Source: an uncultured Clostridia bacterium
GTDB taxonomy: Bacteria > Bacillota > Clostridia > Christensenellales > UBA1242
DNA length: 39,713 nucleotides
Assembly: GCA_905235485.1 (NCBI GenBank)
Contig: CAJOLY010000002.1
Location: forward strand, 1-39,713
Reading direction: 5' to 3'
The translations under genes and the position numbers were made by a program. This document shows positions 17,229 to 25,721 of this stretch, one piece after another; the first letter of the stretch is position 1, and every line of letters starts with the position of its first letter. The notes below the pieces were generated by a model, which saw only the letters and a list, made by a program, of their open reading frames with translations, was not told the origin of the DNA and did no database searches.

Positions 17229-19202
17229 ATGAAAAACGAGAAATATTATATCACAACCCCAATTTACTATTTGAGCGGCACTCCACATCTTGGCACTTGC
17301 TCAACAACTGTTTATGCTGATTCTCTTGCAAGGTTCAATAGACTTTTGGGCAAAGATGTGTTCTTTTTAACGGGTAGTGATGAACACGGTCAAAAAGTTG
17401 CTGAAAGAGCAGAAAAACAAGGCCTTACTCCAAAAGAATTTTGTGATGCTCTTGATGTAAAATTCAAAGAACTTTGGAAGATGCTTGGCATATCTTATGA
17501 TAAATATGTTCGAACAACTGATAATTATCACATTGAGACAGTGCAAAAAATCTTTCAAAAATTGTATGATAAGGGTGACATTTATCTTTCACAATATGAG
17601 GGACTCTATTGCACACCTTGTGAAACATTTTTTACTGAAAGTGAACTAAAAGATGGCAAATGCCCAGTATGTGGCAGAGAAGTTAAAAAAGCGCAAGAAG
17701 AGGCATACTTTTTTAAACTTTCAAAATATGCAGATAGGGTGAAAGAGTATATTCTGTCACATCCTGATTTTGTTAAACTTGATGCAACAAAAAATGAAAT
17801 GCTCTCATTTATTAATCAAGGGCTCAACGATTTGTGCGTTTCAAGAACATCAGTCAAGTGGGGTGTTCCTGTGCCATTCAATAAAAATCATACAGTTTAT
17901 GTTTGGATTGATGCTCTTCCTAACTATATTTCTGCACTTGGCTATTTGAGTGATGATGATAGTCTATTCAAAAAATATTGGCCAGCAGATGTACATTTGA
18001 TGGCTAAGGAAATTGCTAGATTTCATATAATCATTTGGCCAGCTATTCTTATGGCACTTGATTTGCCACTTCCAAAAGTTATTCATGCACATGGGTGGCT
18101 AACTCAATCAGGCCTCAAAATGGGGAAAAGCCTTGGAAATGGTTTCAATCCATATGTGCTTTGTGATAGATACGGTGTTGATGCTGTTAGATATTTTCTT
18201 TTGAGAAATGGACCAATACTAGGTGACGCTCCATATGATAATGAAACATTTTTGAAACTCATAAACACTGATTTGGTTAACGACTTGGCAAATCTTTTGT
18301 CAAGAACATCTGCAATGCTTGTTCAAAACTTTGATGGAGAGCTTCAACCACTTTCAAACAATGTTTTGGATATTGATAAAAATCTAGCCAGTGAAACTGT
18401 GTGCCTTGTTGAAATTGTAAAGCAATACATGGATAGACTTGAGCCAAACAATGCTCTTCAGGCAATATGGAAAGTTGTTAGACTTGCAAACAAATATATT
18501 GAGGATACAGCGCCTTGGACGCAAAAAGAAAATAGAGAAAGACTTGGAGATATTCTTCACAACCTATATTTTGTTTTGCATTCAGTTGCAGTTCTCCTTC
18601 AAGCATTTATTCCGGAAACAGCAAACAAAATTTTGGTTGCTCTTCAAAATGACGATAAAACATTTGATACGATTTCTCACGAATACAATCAAAAAATTTT
18701 TGGACAAAAAGTTGAAAAAACAGCATTATATCAAAGACTTGATATTCAAAAAGAAATTCAATATCTTGAAGTTGATTCTGTTAACAAAATAGAAAATGTA
18801 AGGGAGAAAAATATGGAAGAAAATGTTGAAAAACAATCTCTTAATAATGAACAAGAAAAATTTAATCACAAGCCAACAATTGATTTTGCTGATTTTGAAA
18901 AAATTGAAATTATGGTAGGTAGAATTTTAACTGCAGAAAAAGTTGAAAATGCAGATAGACTATTAAAATTTTCAGTAAAACTAGGTGATGAAACAAGAAC
19001 AATTGTTTCAGGCGTTTCAAAACACTATGAGCCTGAATATTTGCTTAACAAGGAAGTGCTTGTTGTGACTAATTTGGCTCCAAGAAAAATTCGTGGAATT
19101 GAAAGCAATGGTATGATTCTCTATGCATTCAATGAAGATGAAACTGAGTTTTATTTTGTCACTCCAGAAAAAGATATGACCGATGGAGCACTTGTTGGAT
19201 GA
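17229..19202 (+). CDS. metG: Methionyl-tRNA synthetase with C-terminal tRNA-binding domain
   Basis: Charges tRNA-Met with methionine. It is a class I enzyme of 657 residues. The first signature, usually H-I-G-H, is H-L-G-T here (residues 20-23). The second is K-M-G-K-S (297-301) instead of K-M-S-K-S. A zinc knuckle with two Cys-x-x-Cys pairs (C-T-P-C and C-P-V-C) lies near residues 127-150. The helical anticodon-binding domain follows, then a charged linker (about 515-550) and a C-terminal Trbp111-like domain (about 555-657) with I-M-V-G-R-I and L-A-P-R-K-I-R-G-I-E-S-N-G-M. AGGAG precedes the ATG. The last 4 bases overlap the tatD start (ATGA), giving coupled translation. Confidence 0.96.
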   Translation: MKNEKYYITTPIYYLSGTPHLGTCSTTVYADSLARFNRLLGKDVFFLTGSDEHGQKVAERAEKQGLTPKEFCDALDVKFKELWKMLGISYDKYVRTTDNYHIETVQKIFQKLYDKGDIYLSQYEGLYCTPCETFFTESELKDGKCPVCGREVKKAQEEAYFFKLSKYADRVKEYILSHPDFVKLDATKNEMLSFINQGLNDLCVSRTSVKWGVPVPFNKNHTVYVWIDALPNYISALGYLSDDDSLFKKYWPADVHLMAKEIARFHIIIWPAILMALDLPLPKVIHAHGWLTQSGLKMGKSLGNGFNPYVLCDRYGVDAVRYFLLRNGPILGDAPYDNETFLKLINTDLVNDLANLLSRTSAMLVQNFDGELQPLSNNVLDIDKNLASETVCLVEIVKQYMDRLEPNNALQAIWKVVRLANKYIEDTAPWTQKENRERLGDILHNLYFVLHSVAVLLQAFIPETANKILVALQNDDKTFDTISHEYNQKIFGQKVEKTALYQRLDIQKEIQYLEVDSVNKIENVREKNMEENVEKQSLNNEQEKFNHKPTIDFADFEKIEIMVGRILTAEKVENADRLLKFSVKLGDETRTIVSGVSKHYEPEYLLNKEVLVVTNLAPRKIRGIESNGMILYAFNEDETEFYFVTPEKDMTDGALVG

Positions 19203-19972
19203 TTATAGACACTCATTGCCATCTTAATGATGAAGTTTTTGACGAGGACAGAGTTGCAATAATTGAAGAACTTTCAAAAAACAACATTCAAAGTGCTTTT
19301 GTTGTCGGAACAAATTTTGAAACTTGCAAATCAGCAATTGAACTTGCAACGAGATATCAAAATTTATATGCAATAGTTGGAATGTATCCTGAATACTGTG
19401 AACAATATGACAATGAATTTGAAAGATTTTTGGAGTCAATACTTTCAAATCCAAAGGTTGTTGCAGTTGGAGAGATAGGCTTAGATTTTCACTATGAAGG
19501 TTACAATCAAGCTCTTCAAGAAGAGATTTTTGCAAAACAAATCCGTCTTGCAAAAAAATATGACTTGCCAATTTCAATTCACACAAGAGACGCTTTTGAT
19601 AGAACAATAAAAGTTTTGAAAGATAACAAAGAATTTTTGAATGGTGGCGTTATTCATTGCTTTTCAGGTAGCCCAGAAATTGCAAAAGAATTCATCAAAC
19701 TTGGCTTCAAACTTGGCTTTGGGGGAGTTTGCACTTTCAAAAATGCACGAAAGGTTGTTGATACTTTAAGTGTAATTGACACAAAAGATATTTTGCTTGA
19801 AACAGATGCTCCATATCTTGCACCAACTCCTCATAGAGGTAAAAGAAACGAGCCAAAATACACCAATTTGGTTTTGGATAAGATTGCTGAAATACGTGGT
19901 GAAAGCAAGGAAAAATTGGAAGAACAAATTTTATTAAATACTTTGAATACTTTTAAAAGATTTAAAATCTGA
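19199..19972 (+). CDS. tatD: TatD-family metal-dependent DNase
   Basis: A TIM-barrel metallohydrolase of 257 residues; family members have 3'-5' DNase activity. It shows I-D-T-H-C-H-L at the N-terminus (metal site), G-E-I-G-L-D-F-H in the middle, P-I-S-I-H-T-R-D, V-I-H-C-F-S-G, and L-L-E-T-D-A-P-Y-L-A-P near the end. The common G-x-H-P motif reads G-M-Y-P here, so one usual His is Tyr. The start overlaps metG by 4 bases. The metG-tatD-rsmA order resembles the Bacillus metS-yabD-rnmV-ksgA region, but rnmV is absent from this window. Confidence 0.93.
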   Translation: MIIDTHCHLNDEVFDEDRVAIIEELSKNNIQSAFVVGTNFETCKSAIELATRYQNLYAIVGMYPEYCEQYDNEFERFLESILSNPKVVAVGEIGLDFHYEGYNQALQEEIFAKQIRLAKKYDLPISIHTRDAFDRTIKVLKDNKEFLNGGVIHCFSGSPEIAKEFIKLGFKLGFGGVCTFKNARKVVDTLSVIDTKDILLETDAPYLAPTPHRGKRNEPKYTNLVLDKIAEIRGESKEKLEEQILLNTLNTFKRFKI

Positions 19973-19983
19973 TAGATTTTTTT
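19964..19983 (+). terminator. Possible weak terminator at the end of tatD
   Basis: AAAATCT-GAT-AGATTTT makes a 7-bp stem followed by three more T residues. The tatD stop TGA lies in the hairpin. It may only attenuate transcription into rsmA. Confidence 0.4.
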
Positions 19984-20032
19984 AAATTTTATTTATTTAG
20001 AATGAAATAATCAACTTAAATTGTAGGTAATA

Positions 20033-20875
20033 ATGGAAACAAATGAAATTTTGAATAATTGTAATTTTGAGTTTAAAAAAAAATTTGGACAAAATTTTAT
20101 AACAGATAAAAATCTTTTGGCTGCAATTTGTGATGATGCAGAAATTAGTGAAACTGATGAAGTACTTGAAATTGGCGTCGGCGCCGGAACACTAACAAAA
20201 ACTCTTGCTAGTCTTTCAAAGAAAGTCGTTGGTTATGAAGTTGACAAGTCGCTATTTGATGTCTTATCACTATCTCTTAAAGGCTATGAAAACATTGAAA
20301 TTGTTTTTAAAGATTTTTTGAAAGCTAGCTCTAGTGAAGTGAATACAATGTTTAATGGCAAATTCAAAGTTGTTGCAAATTTACCTTATTATATAACTAC
20401 AAACATAATATTTAAGCTTATTGAAGAAGACTTTAATGTAACAAGTTTAACACTTATGGTGCAAAAAGAAGTTGCAGAAAGGCTAACAAGCAAGGCTGGA
20501 ACAAAGGACTATGGAACAATAACGGCAGAACTGGATAGTATTGCAGATGTTGAAATAAAACGAATTGTAAGTCGCAATATGTTTCTTCCAATGCCTAATG
20601 TTGATAGTGCTGTAATTAACATAAAACTTAACAGAAACAAATATGAAATAAAAGATATCAAACTTCATCAAAAAGTGATAAGAGCAAGTTTTTCAATGAG
20701 AAGAAAAACGTTGGTCAATTGTTTAAAAAGTAATTTTTCATTAAATTCAGAGCAGATAGAAGCACTTTTTGAAAAATTAAAATATGACAAAACAATTAGG
20801 GGAGAAGTGTTAACAACAAAAGATTTTGTTAATCTTTCAAATGCAATTTATGATATGAGTAAAAAAAAGTTATGA
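20033..20875 (+). CDS. rsmA: 16S rRNA dimethyladenosine methyltransferase (KsgA)
   Basis: Dimethylates the two adjacent adenosines (A1518/A1519 in E. coli numbering) at the 3' end of 16S rRNA, a late step in small-subunit assembly. The 280-residue length is typical. The SAM-binding strand is L-E-I-G-V-G-A-G-T-L-T, preceded by K-K-F-G-Q-N-F at the N-terminus. The catalytic motif N-L-P-Y-Y lies near residue 119. The start has AGGT 5 nt upstream. It follows tatD by 60 bases and may be reached by read-through or its own promoter. The stop codon lies inside the terminator stem. Confidence 0.95.
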   Translation: METNEILNNCNFEFKKKFGQNFITDKNLLAAICDDAEISETDEVLEIGVGAGTLTKTLASLSKKVVGYEVDKSLFDVLSLSLKGYENIEIVFKDFLKASSSEVNTMFNGKFKVVANLPYYITTNIIFKLIEEDFNVTSLTLMVQKEVAERLTSKAGTKDYGTITAELDSIADVEIKRIVSRNMFLPMPNVDSAVINIKLNRNKYEIKDIKLHQKVIRASFSMRRKTLVNCLKSNFSLNSEQIEALFEKLKYDKTIRGEVLTTKDFVNLSNAIYDMSKKKL

Positions 20876-20890
20876 TTACATAACTTTTTT
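20863..20890 (+). terminator. Terminator of the metG-tatD-rsmA operon
   Basis: AAAAAAGTTATG and CATAACTTTTTT form a perfect 12-bp stem with the 4-nt loop ATTA. The left arm includes the rsmA stop codon. Confidence 0.88.
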
Positions 20891-20951
20891 ATTTTTAATC
20901 AAGTAGTTTTATAAATATTTAACATCATTTTATTTTTTGTTTAGAAATATT

Positions 20952-20972
20952 AAAAAAGTGGCGTTTGCCACT
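20952..20972 (-). terminator. Terminator of the minus-strand gene at 20971-22098
   Basis: On the minus strand, AGTGGC-AAAC-GCCACT is followed by TTTTTT. The gene's TAG stop overlaps the beginning of the stem. Confidence 0.82.
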
Positions 20973-22098
20973 AAACAATATCAACTGAAATGCTTTTGCC
21001 GGTTTCTGCATCTTGATACATCATATAAAATCCATCACCTGTATTATCACTCGTGTCAATTGGAAACCATTGATAGAGGTTAGACATTTCTTTTGGTGGT
21101 TTATCACCTTTTTGAGCAGGTATGCCATAGCAAAGATATTTTGGTGATGTTTCATCATAAATTATTCCAAAAACATAATAACCTGTTTTGTCATCAAATT
21201 CAACTCTGCAAAATTTGCTATTTGGTATGATTTCATTTAAAACGTCTTCTGGAATGTTACTTTCAAACATTTTGTTTATCTGTGGTGATAATCTTTCAAA
21301 AAATGTTTGCTCTTCATTTGATTTTTTAATACTGCTTTTTGTTTTAGTATTTGATTCTTCGTCGCTCATCTCAATAACTTTGTCAATAAAATTCTCAACC
21401 TCTTCATCATCAATACTATAAATTGAACTTTTGCTTTCAATATTATCTAAATTATTTATTGATTGTTCATCAATCTCTTGATTGTTAAGTGAGAAATTTG
21501 TTTGTTCATCAACAAAATTTTTATATTGATTTTGAGTATATTGGGCATAAAGATCTTTATCATTTTCAAAATAATTTTCTTTTTCGTTATCAAAAGATTC
21601 TATGTTAATATGATTGTTAATATTTTTAAAAATTTCATTATTTTGCAATTTTTTTTCAAAATTTTCAGCTTTTTTTATGATATTTTCATTATTTTTTTTA
21701 TTTTGATTTGGTTTTATTGCAAAATCATTATCGCTTTCAAGCATCATTTGAAGGGTGGATTTCCAAGCCGCGTTGATTTGAGTGCTCCCCCAAAGAATAA
21801 TATTGTAGTCATTTTGTCCAATATCCAATAGAACGCAGCTAATTTCATCATTATTTTTTATTGTTTCTTTTATTTTAAAATCAAATTGTTTTGCGTTTTT
21901 AGGATTGATTTCAAATTTATTTAATTTTCCATTTATTGCGACACCCAAAATTAAATTTTTATCAACATTTAAGTTATAGCAACGCAAAAGGCAATCTGTT
22001 AAGTTATCATAACAATCCAAACTTAAAAGCCCTTTTGTGATTGATATGCCATCATAATCACTTGGAACTAAAATAATATTTTTTCTGTATAAAAACAT
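20971..22098 (-). CDS. Uncharacterised protein with low-complexity linker
   Basis: I do not recognise this 375-residue protein. Residues 1 to about 135 form an ordered domain starting M-F-L-Y-R-K-N-I-I-L-V-P. A long Asn/Glu/Lys-rich disordered stretch follows (about 140-260). Then comes a compact C-terminal domain (about 265-375) containing F-C-R-V-E-F-D-D, Y-Y-V-F-G-I-I-Y-D and F-Y-M-M-Y-Q-D-A-E-T-G. No signal peptide or membrane segment is seen. The ATG at 22098 is chosen for its AGGAG and because the upstream extension would cover the promoter. It is divergent from a lipoprotein gene. A two-domain adaptor is possible, but no function is claimed. Confidence 0.8.
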   Translation of the reverse strand: MFLYRKNIILVPSDYDGISITKGLLSLDCYDNLTDCLLRCYNLNVDKNLILGVAINGKLNKFEINPKNAKQFDFKIKETIKNNDEISCVLLDIGQNDYNIILWGSTQINAAWKSTLQMMLESDNDFAIKPNQNKKNNENIIKKAENFEKKLQNNEIFKNINNHINIESFDNEKENYFENDKDLYAQYTQNQYKNFVDEQTNFSLNNQEIDEQSINNLDNIESKSSIYSIDDEEVENFIDKVIEMSDEESNTKTKSSIKKSNEEQTFFERLSPQINKMFESNIPEDVLNEIIPNSKFCRVEFDDKTGYYVFGIIYDETSPKYLCYGIPAQKGDKPPKEMSNLYQWFPIDTSDNTGDGFYMMYQDAETGKSISVDIV

Positions 22099-22154
22099 AA
22101 AATCTCCTATCAAAAAAATTATACTCGCTGTGTCATTAAAAGATAAATACTTAT

Positions 22155-22182
22155 ATTGTAAAAAATAACAAAGGTTTGTCAA
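22155..22182 (-). promoter_or_regulatory. Promoter of the minus-strand gene, with palindrome
   Basis: On the minus strand, TTGACA (22182-22177), a 16-nt spacer and TACAAT (22160-22155) give a leader of about 50 nt. The -35 overlaps the palindrome GTCAAA-A-TTTGAC (22178-22190), which could be a repressor site for this divergent region. Confidence 0.6.
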
Positions 22183-22340
22183 AATTTGACTTTTTTGCAA
22201 GATTTATATGTTTATATGAATTGCTAGTAATTTTTGTTAATTTTATTTTAATATATTTTAGTTATTTTTGTTGTTAAATAAGTTATTAAAGTTCGAATAA
22301 AATTAAATAATTTTTAATTTATGTTATTATTTAATTATAT

Positions 22341-22369
22341 TTGACTATAATTTCTTTTGATGATAAAAT
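22341..22369 (+). promoter_or_regulatory. Promoter of the lipoprotein gene at 22395
   Basis: TTGACT (22341-22346), a 17-nt spacer and TAAAAT (22364-22369), then AGGAGA at 22384-22389 and the ATG. Confidence 0.65.
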
Positions 22370-22394
22370 GTATAGGTATTTTAAGGAGACAAGA

Positions 22395-23825
22395 ATGAAA
22401 ACTAAGGTTATAATAAAAATTTCTGCAATACTTTTGGTGCTTGTACTTTGCTTGCTTGCACTTGTTGGCTGTGGCATAAATATGGATTTGCCAAGCACAG
22501 ATGCGGCTGTGACCGGCAATGGAGGTCTAGCTGTTAAAAAGGGCGAGTATATTTATTTTGTAAATGGATATCAGAATGCAACTGATCTTAAAAGTGGTGA
22601 CAATAAAGGTGGAAATAAGTATTCAGCGATTTACAGAACAAAACTTGAAAATGGTGAGCTAAAATATAATGAAAATGGCGAGCTTGAAAATTGTGAAATC
22701 ATAATCGACAAAATTTGTGGATTTGAAAAGACTGCATTATATATCTTTGATGATTGCATTTATTATGCAACACCAAACACTGAAAAAGTTATTAGTGATG
22801 ATAAACTTTCAAATAACTTTGAACTTACAGATTTCTATCGCGCAAAACTTGATGGAACTAATAGAACACATCTTTACAAAACAACAAGAACAAGCAACAA
22901 CACAGACTTTGCATTTTACAAGGTTAACCAGGAAATTCATTTGGTGATATATGATGGCACAGGCCTTGTTATGGTAAACTGTTCAAACGGAAAGGCTACA
23001 GAAGTTTGTGAAAATGTATCAAGCGTTGCACTTCCAAAATATGCTAACTACAATGCACAAAACAATCAAATTGCACAAGGTGCCCAAAATGTTTATTATA
23101 CAAGAAGTGGAAGTGAAGACGAAAATCTTGCAAATGGCAATGTACTTTGCTATGCATCTATTGGCGAAAGTGAAGAACATATCATTGCAAGTGGATACAA
23201 CACTTACACAGTAAAATTAGCAACAAACGAAGCTCTTGTATACTCTAAAAAGAGTGCATATGATTTGAATGCAAACAACTATGTTATCAAATATAATTAT
23301 AATAGTGACAATGAATTGTCGTTAGACGTCCAAAATGCTGGTATACAGCTTGATACAACGGCAAACAGTGAAGTATATCTTTGTACATTTGAAAATGGAA
23401 ATCAAATGGGAATTATCGTTAAAAATTCATCAAATAAACTTGTTTATATAAATTATCAAACAGACAAATATCAAGTTTTGAATGAAGAAACAACTTTAAC
23501 TCCACTTTACGTTTATGGAACAAAAGTTTATGCATATTCAAGTGACAATTCAATTTATCAAATAGACTACAAAACACTAGCACAAAAAATATTGTTTGAT
23601 GTTTCAAATATTGATGAAGAAGTTGAAATCAACACACCTTATTTTTCAGCAAACAAAAATTTCTCAGTTTGCGGAGGATATATATATTATTTTGCTCAAT
23701 ATGAAGGCGATTCTGAAACAGGTTATTATCTTAACAGAATAACCACTGCAATAAGTGAAAATTATACTGTTGAACTTGTTGGAGTTGTTCAAACACAACA
23801 TATTGCAACTAAAGCAGAGGAATAA
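22395..23825 (+). CDS. Lipoprotein, probably beta-propeller-like
   Basis: A 476-residue exported protein. A basic start and a hydrophobic segment (about residues 8-25) lead to the lipobox L-V-G-C, so it should be lipid-anchored. The mature part is beta-rich with repeated short strands ending in tyrosine-rich turns (Y-I-Y-F-V-N, C-I-Y-Y-A-T, N-V-Y-Y-T-R, Y-I-Y-Y-F-A). The pattern resembles DUF5050/propeller-type surface proteins, but the family is not certain. AGGAGA and a good promoter support the ATG at 22395; an earlier in-frame start would place promoter sequence in the protein. Its own terminator makes it a single-gene unit. The ligand is unknown. Confidence 0.82.
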   Translation: MKTKVIIKISAILLVLVLCLLALVGCGINMDLPSTDAAVTGNGGLAVKKGEYIYFVNGYQNATDLKSGDNKGGNKYSAIYRTKLENGELKYNENGELENCEIIIDKICGFEKTALYIFDDCIYYATPNTEKVISDDKLSNNFELTDFYRAKLDGTNRTHLYKTTRTSNNTDFAFYKVNQEIHLVIYDGTGLVMVNCSNGKATEVCENVSSVALPKYANYNAQNNQIAQGAQNVYYTRSGSEDENLANGNVLCYASIGESEEHIIASGYNTYTVKLATNEALVYSKKSAYDLNANNYVIKYNYNSDNELSLDVQNAGIQLDTTANSEVYLCTFENGNQMGIIVKNSSNKLVYINYQTDKYQVLNEETTLTPLYVYGTKVYAYSSDNSIYQIDYKTLAQKILFDVSNIDEEVEINTPYFSANKNFSVCGGYIYYFAQYEGDSETGYYLNRITTAISENYTVELVGVVQTQHIATKAEE

Positions 23826-23840
23826 ATTTATATTTTTATA

Positions 23841-23876
23841 AAAAAAGGCAAGTACATAACGTATTTGCATTTTTTT
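23841..23876 (+). terminator. Terminator after the lipoprotein gene
   Basis: AAAAAAGGCAAGTAC and GTATTTGCATTTTTT pair with two G-U pairs around an ATAAC loop, then T residues. Confidence 0.75.
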
Positions 23877-23943
23877 ATGATTTATGTTTTTTTATTGAAT
23901 AATTAAAAATCTAATTAGTGTACAAAAAATATCAATTTCAAAA

Positions 23944-24047
23944 TGTCATTAGAGAAATGTCAAGCATATCACAAATTTAATAAATTGAATATTCTATAAA
24001 TTGCTTCAAAAATAGCGAAATTGACATTTACCAAAAAAATTTCGACA
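23944..24047. promoter_or_regulatory. Cluster of four Spo0A-box-like motifs upstream of spo0A
   Basis: The 356-base gap before spo0A has no gene. It holds TGTCATT (23944-23950) and TGTCAAG (23958-23964) on the plus strand. On the minus strand it holds TGTCAAT (24026-24020) and TGTCGAA (24047-24041). The first three are partial matches to the TGTCGAA core; the last is perfect. Boxes three and four are 21 nt apart, two helical turns. Autoregulation by Spo0A is a reasonable inference. Confidence 0.5.
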
Positions 24048-24127
24048 TTTATCTACTTTTTGCAACATTCTTTTTAAGAAAATTTGAAAAATTCATATTT
24101 TAAAACTACCATATTTATTACAAATTA

Positions 24128-24136
24128 TGCTAATAT
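24128..24136 (+). promoter_or_regulatory. Possible extended -10 promoter of spo0A
   Basis: TG-C-TAATAT matches an extended -10 element about 45 nt upstream of the ATG. I see no good -35. Confidence 0.4.
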
Positions 24137-24181
24137 TTTTTGTGTTAAATTATTTTTTAACAAAATATTTTGGAGGATTTT

Positions 24182-24940
24182 ATGGTATTAAACAAAACAA
24201 AGGTTTTAATTGTAGATGACACAATTGATACTGTCAACAATTTAAAATCAAGGTTACAGCAGGAAGAAGAATTTGAAGTATTAGGTACAGCACAAAATGT
24301 AGAAGAAGCTTATAACTTTATAAGAGAAAAAAATCCAGATGTGGTTATTACAGAAATTGTTTTAAAAGGGGAAGATGGTTTTGAATTGATGGAAAGATGT
24401 GTTGACAATCACATCAACACAAAGTTCTTTGTGCTTTCATCACTTTCTCAAGAATCTTTTGTTGAAAAAGCAATGAGGCTTGGGGCAATTTATTATATGG
24501 CAAAGCCTTTTAATCCTGAGAATTTTGTTAAAAGACTTAAAGAAGCAACAAATACCATTCAAAATGCAGTTGTGTCAACAAGAGTTCTGTCAAAAGAACT
24601 GGATGAAAAAATCACAAACATTTTCATAACAGTTGGCATTCCAGCGCACATAAAGGGTTATCAATTTTTGAGAGAAGCAATCAAAATGGCTATCGCAGAA
24701 CCAGAAATAATCAATAGCATAACCAAGCGACTTTATCCAAATATTGCTCAAAAATTTGACACTTCAAGTAGTAAAGTTGAAAGAGCAATAAGACATGCTA
24801 TTGAAGTTGCATGGAATAGAGGAAAGATTGAAAACATAAATTCTCTTTTTGGAGTAAAAGTTTATTCTGACAACGAAAAACCTACCAATGGTGAGTTTAT
24901 TGCACTTGTTGCGGATAAGATGTTACTTGAAGGAGTTTAA
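24182..24940 (+). CDS. spo0A: Spo0A sporulation response regulator, phospho-site Asp replaced by Glu
   Basis: The master regulator that commits cells to sporulation. The 252-residue length fits. Residues 1 to about 125 are a receiver domain: the acidic pair D12-D13 (L-I-V-D-D-T), S-S after the fourth strand and the conserved Lys in A-K-P-F are kept. The phospho-accepting position reads V-V-I-T-E-I-V, with Glu58 (codon GAA at 24353-24355) where Spo0A has Asp. The C-terminal domain is strongly conserved: [29 protein letters not shown] and [14 protein letters not shown] lies 5 nt before the ATG at 24182. It is monocistronic, with 0A-like boxes upstream. Confidence 0.95.
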   Translation: MVLNKTKVLIVDDTIDTVNNLKSRLQQEEEFEVLGTAQNVEEAYNFIREKNPDVVITEIVLKGEDGFELMERCVDNHINTKFFVLSSLSQESFVEKAMRLGAIYYMAKPFNPENFVKRLKEATNTIQNAVVSTRVLSKELDEKITNIFITVGIPAHIKGYQFLREAIKMAIAEPEIINSITKRLYPNIAQKFDTSSSKVERAIRHAIEVAWNRGKIENINSLFGVKVYSDNEKPTNGEFIALVADKMLLEGV

Positions 24941-25009
24941 TAAAAAAATATCAAAAAAATTTTAAGCATAGAATTAAAAAAAATTTTTTAATTTATTTGT
25001 ATAAAATGC

Positions 25010-25039
25010 TTGACCAAATACATAATAAATTACTATAAT
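25010..25039 (+). promoter_or_regulatory. Promoter of the acidic zinc-ribbon gene
   Basis: TTGACC (25010-25015), an 18-nt spacer and TATAAT (25034-25039), followed by GGAG and the ATG at 25067. Confidence 0.72.
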
Positions 25040-25066
25040 ACGCTTGAAAACATATTGGAGTAATTT

Positions 25067-25615
25067 ATGGGAAATAAAATTGAATATGTAAGATGTCCAC
25101 GTTGTGAATTGAATTATATTGATAAACGTGAAAAATTGTGTAAAGTTTGCCAAAATGAACTAAAAGCAAAAGGGAATAGAGAACTCACTGATGAAGAATT
25201 AAAAGAGTTAAACTTATGCCCAGTTTGCAGAACGAATTATCTTATAGATGATGAGGAAATTTGTTCTGAATGTTTAGCTGAGCGTGATTTGCTTGAAAAT
25301 AACGATTTAAATCTATCTCCAGACGATCAAATGGATGATAAGGATGAACGCGGTGACAATTGGCGAGCATATGTTGAAAATGATGATGCAGAAAGCCCAG
25401 ATGAGGAATTTGGTGATATGACTTCAATCACAACTGAAGATGATGAAGTTCTTGATGATTCAGATTTGGATCTTGATATGGAAAAGGATGAAGAATTTGA
25501 CGAAGAATTTGATGAGGATTTTGACGATGATGATGACTTCGACGAAGACTTTGATGATGAAGACTTTGACGACGACGATGAAGATGATGAAGATGATTTT
25601 GATGATGAAAATTAA
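25067..25615 (+). CDS. Double zinc-ribbon protein with long acidic tail
   Basis: A 182-residue protein of unknown function. Two Cys-x-x-Cys pairs near residues 10-30 (C-P-R-C and C-K-V-C) and two more near 52-68 (C-P-V-C and C-S-E-C) make two likely zinc ribbons. From about residue 85 the protein turns strongly acidic, and the last 50 residues are almost only Asp, Glu and Phe (repeats of D-E-D-F-D). Such tails occur in nucleic-acid-mimicking or RNA-polymerase-associated proteins, for example the delta subunit, but nothing here proves that role. GGAG precedes the ATG, and it is a single-gene unit with its own promoter and strong terminator. Confidence 0.85.
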   Translation: MGNKIEYVRCPRCELNYIDKREKLCKVCQNELKAKGNRELTDEELKELNLCPVCRTNYLIDDEEICSECLAERDLLENNDLNLSPDDQMDDKDERGDNWRAYVENDDAESPDEEFGDMTSITTEDDEVLDDSDLDLDMEKDEEFDEEFDEDFDDDDDFDEDFDDEDFDDDDEDDEDDFDDEN

Positions 25616-25616
25616 A

Positions 25617-25652
25617 AAAAAACCATATTAGATATTTCTAATATGGTTTTTT
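25617..25652 (+). terminator. Terminator after the zinc-ribbon gene
   Basis: AAAACCATATTAGA and TCTAATATGGTTTT form a perfect 14-bp stem with a 4-nt loop, then T residues. The strong inverted symmetry allows both directions. Confidence 0.92.
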
Positions 25653-25721
25653 GTTATTTATTGCTAAATCAAATATTTCATTTATTTAATAATTTATACT
25701 TTTAATTTTTTCTAAATTGTC

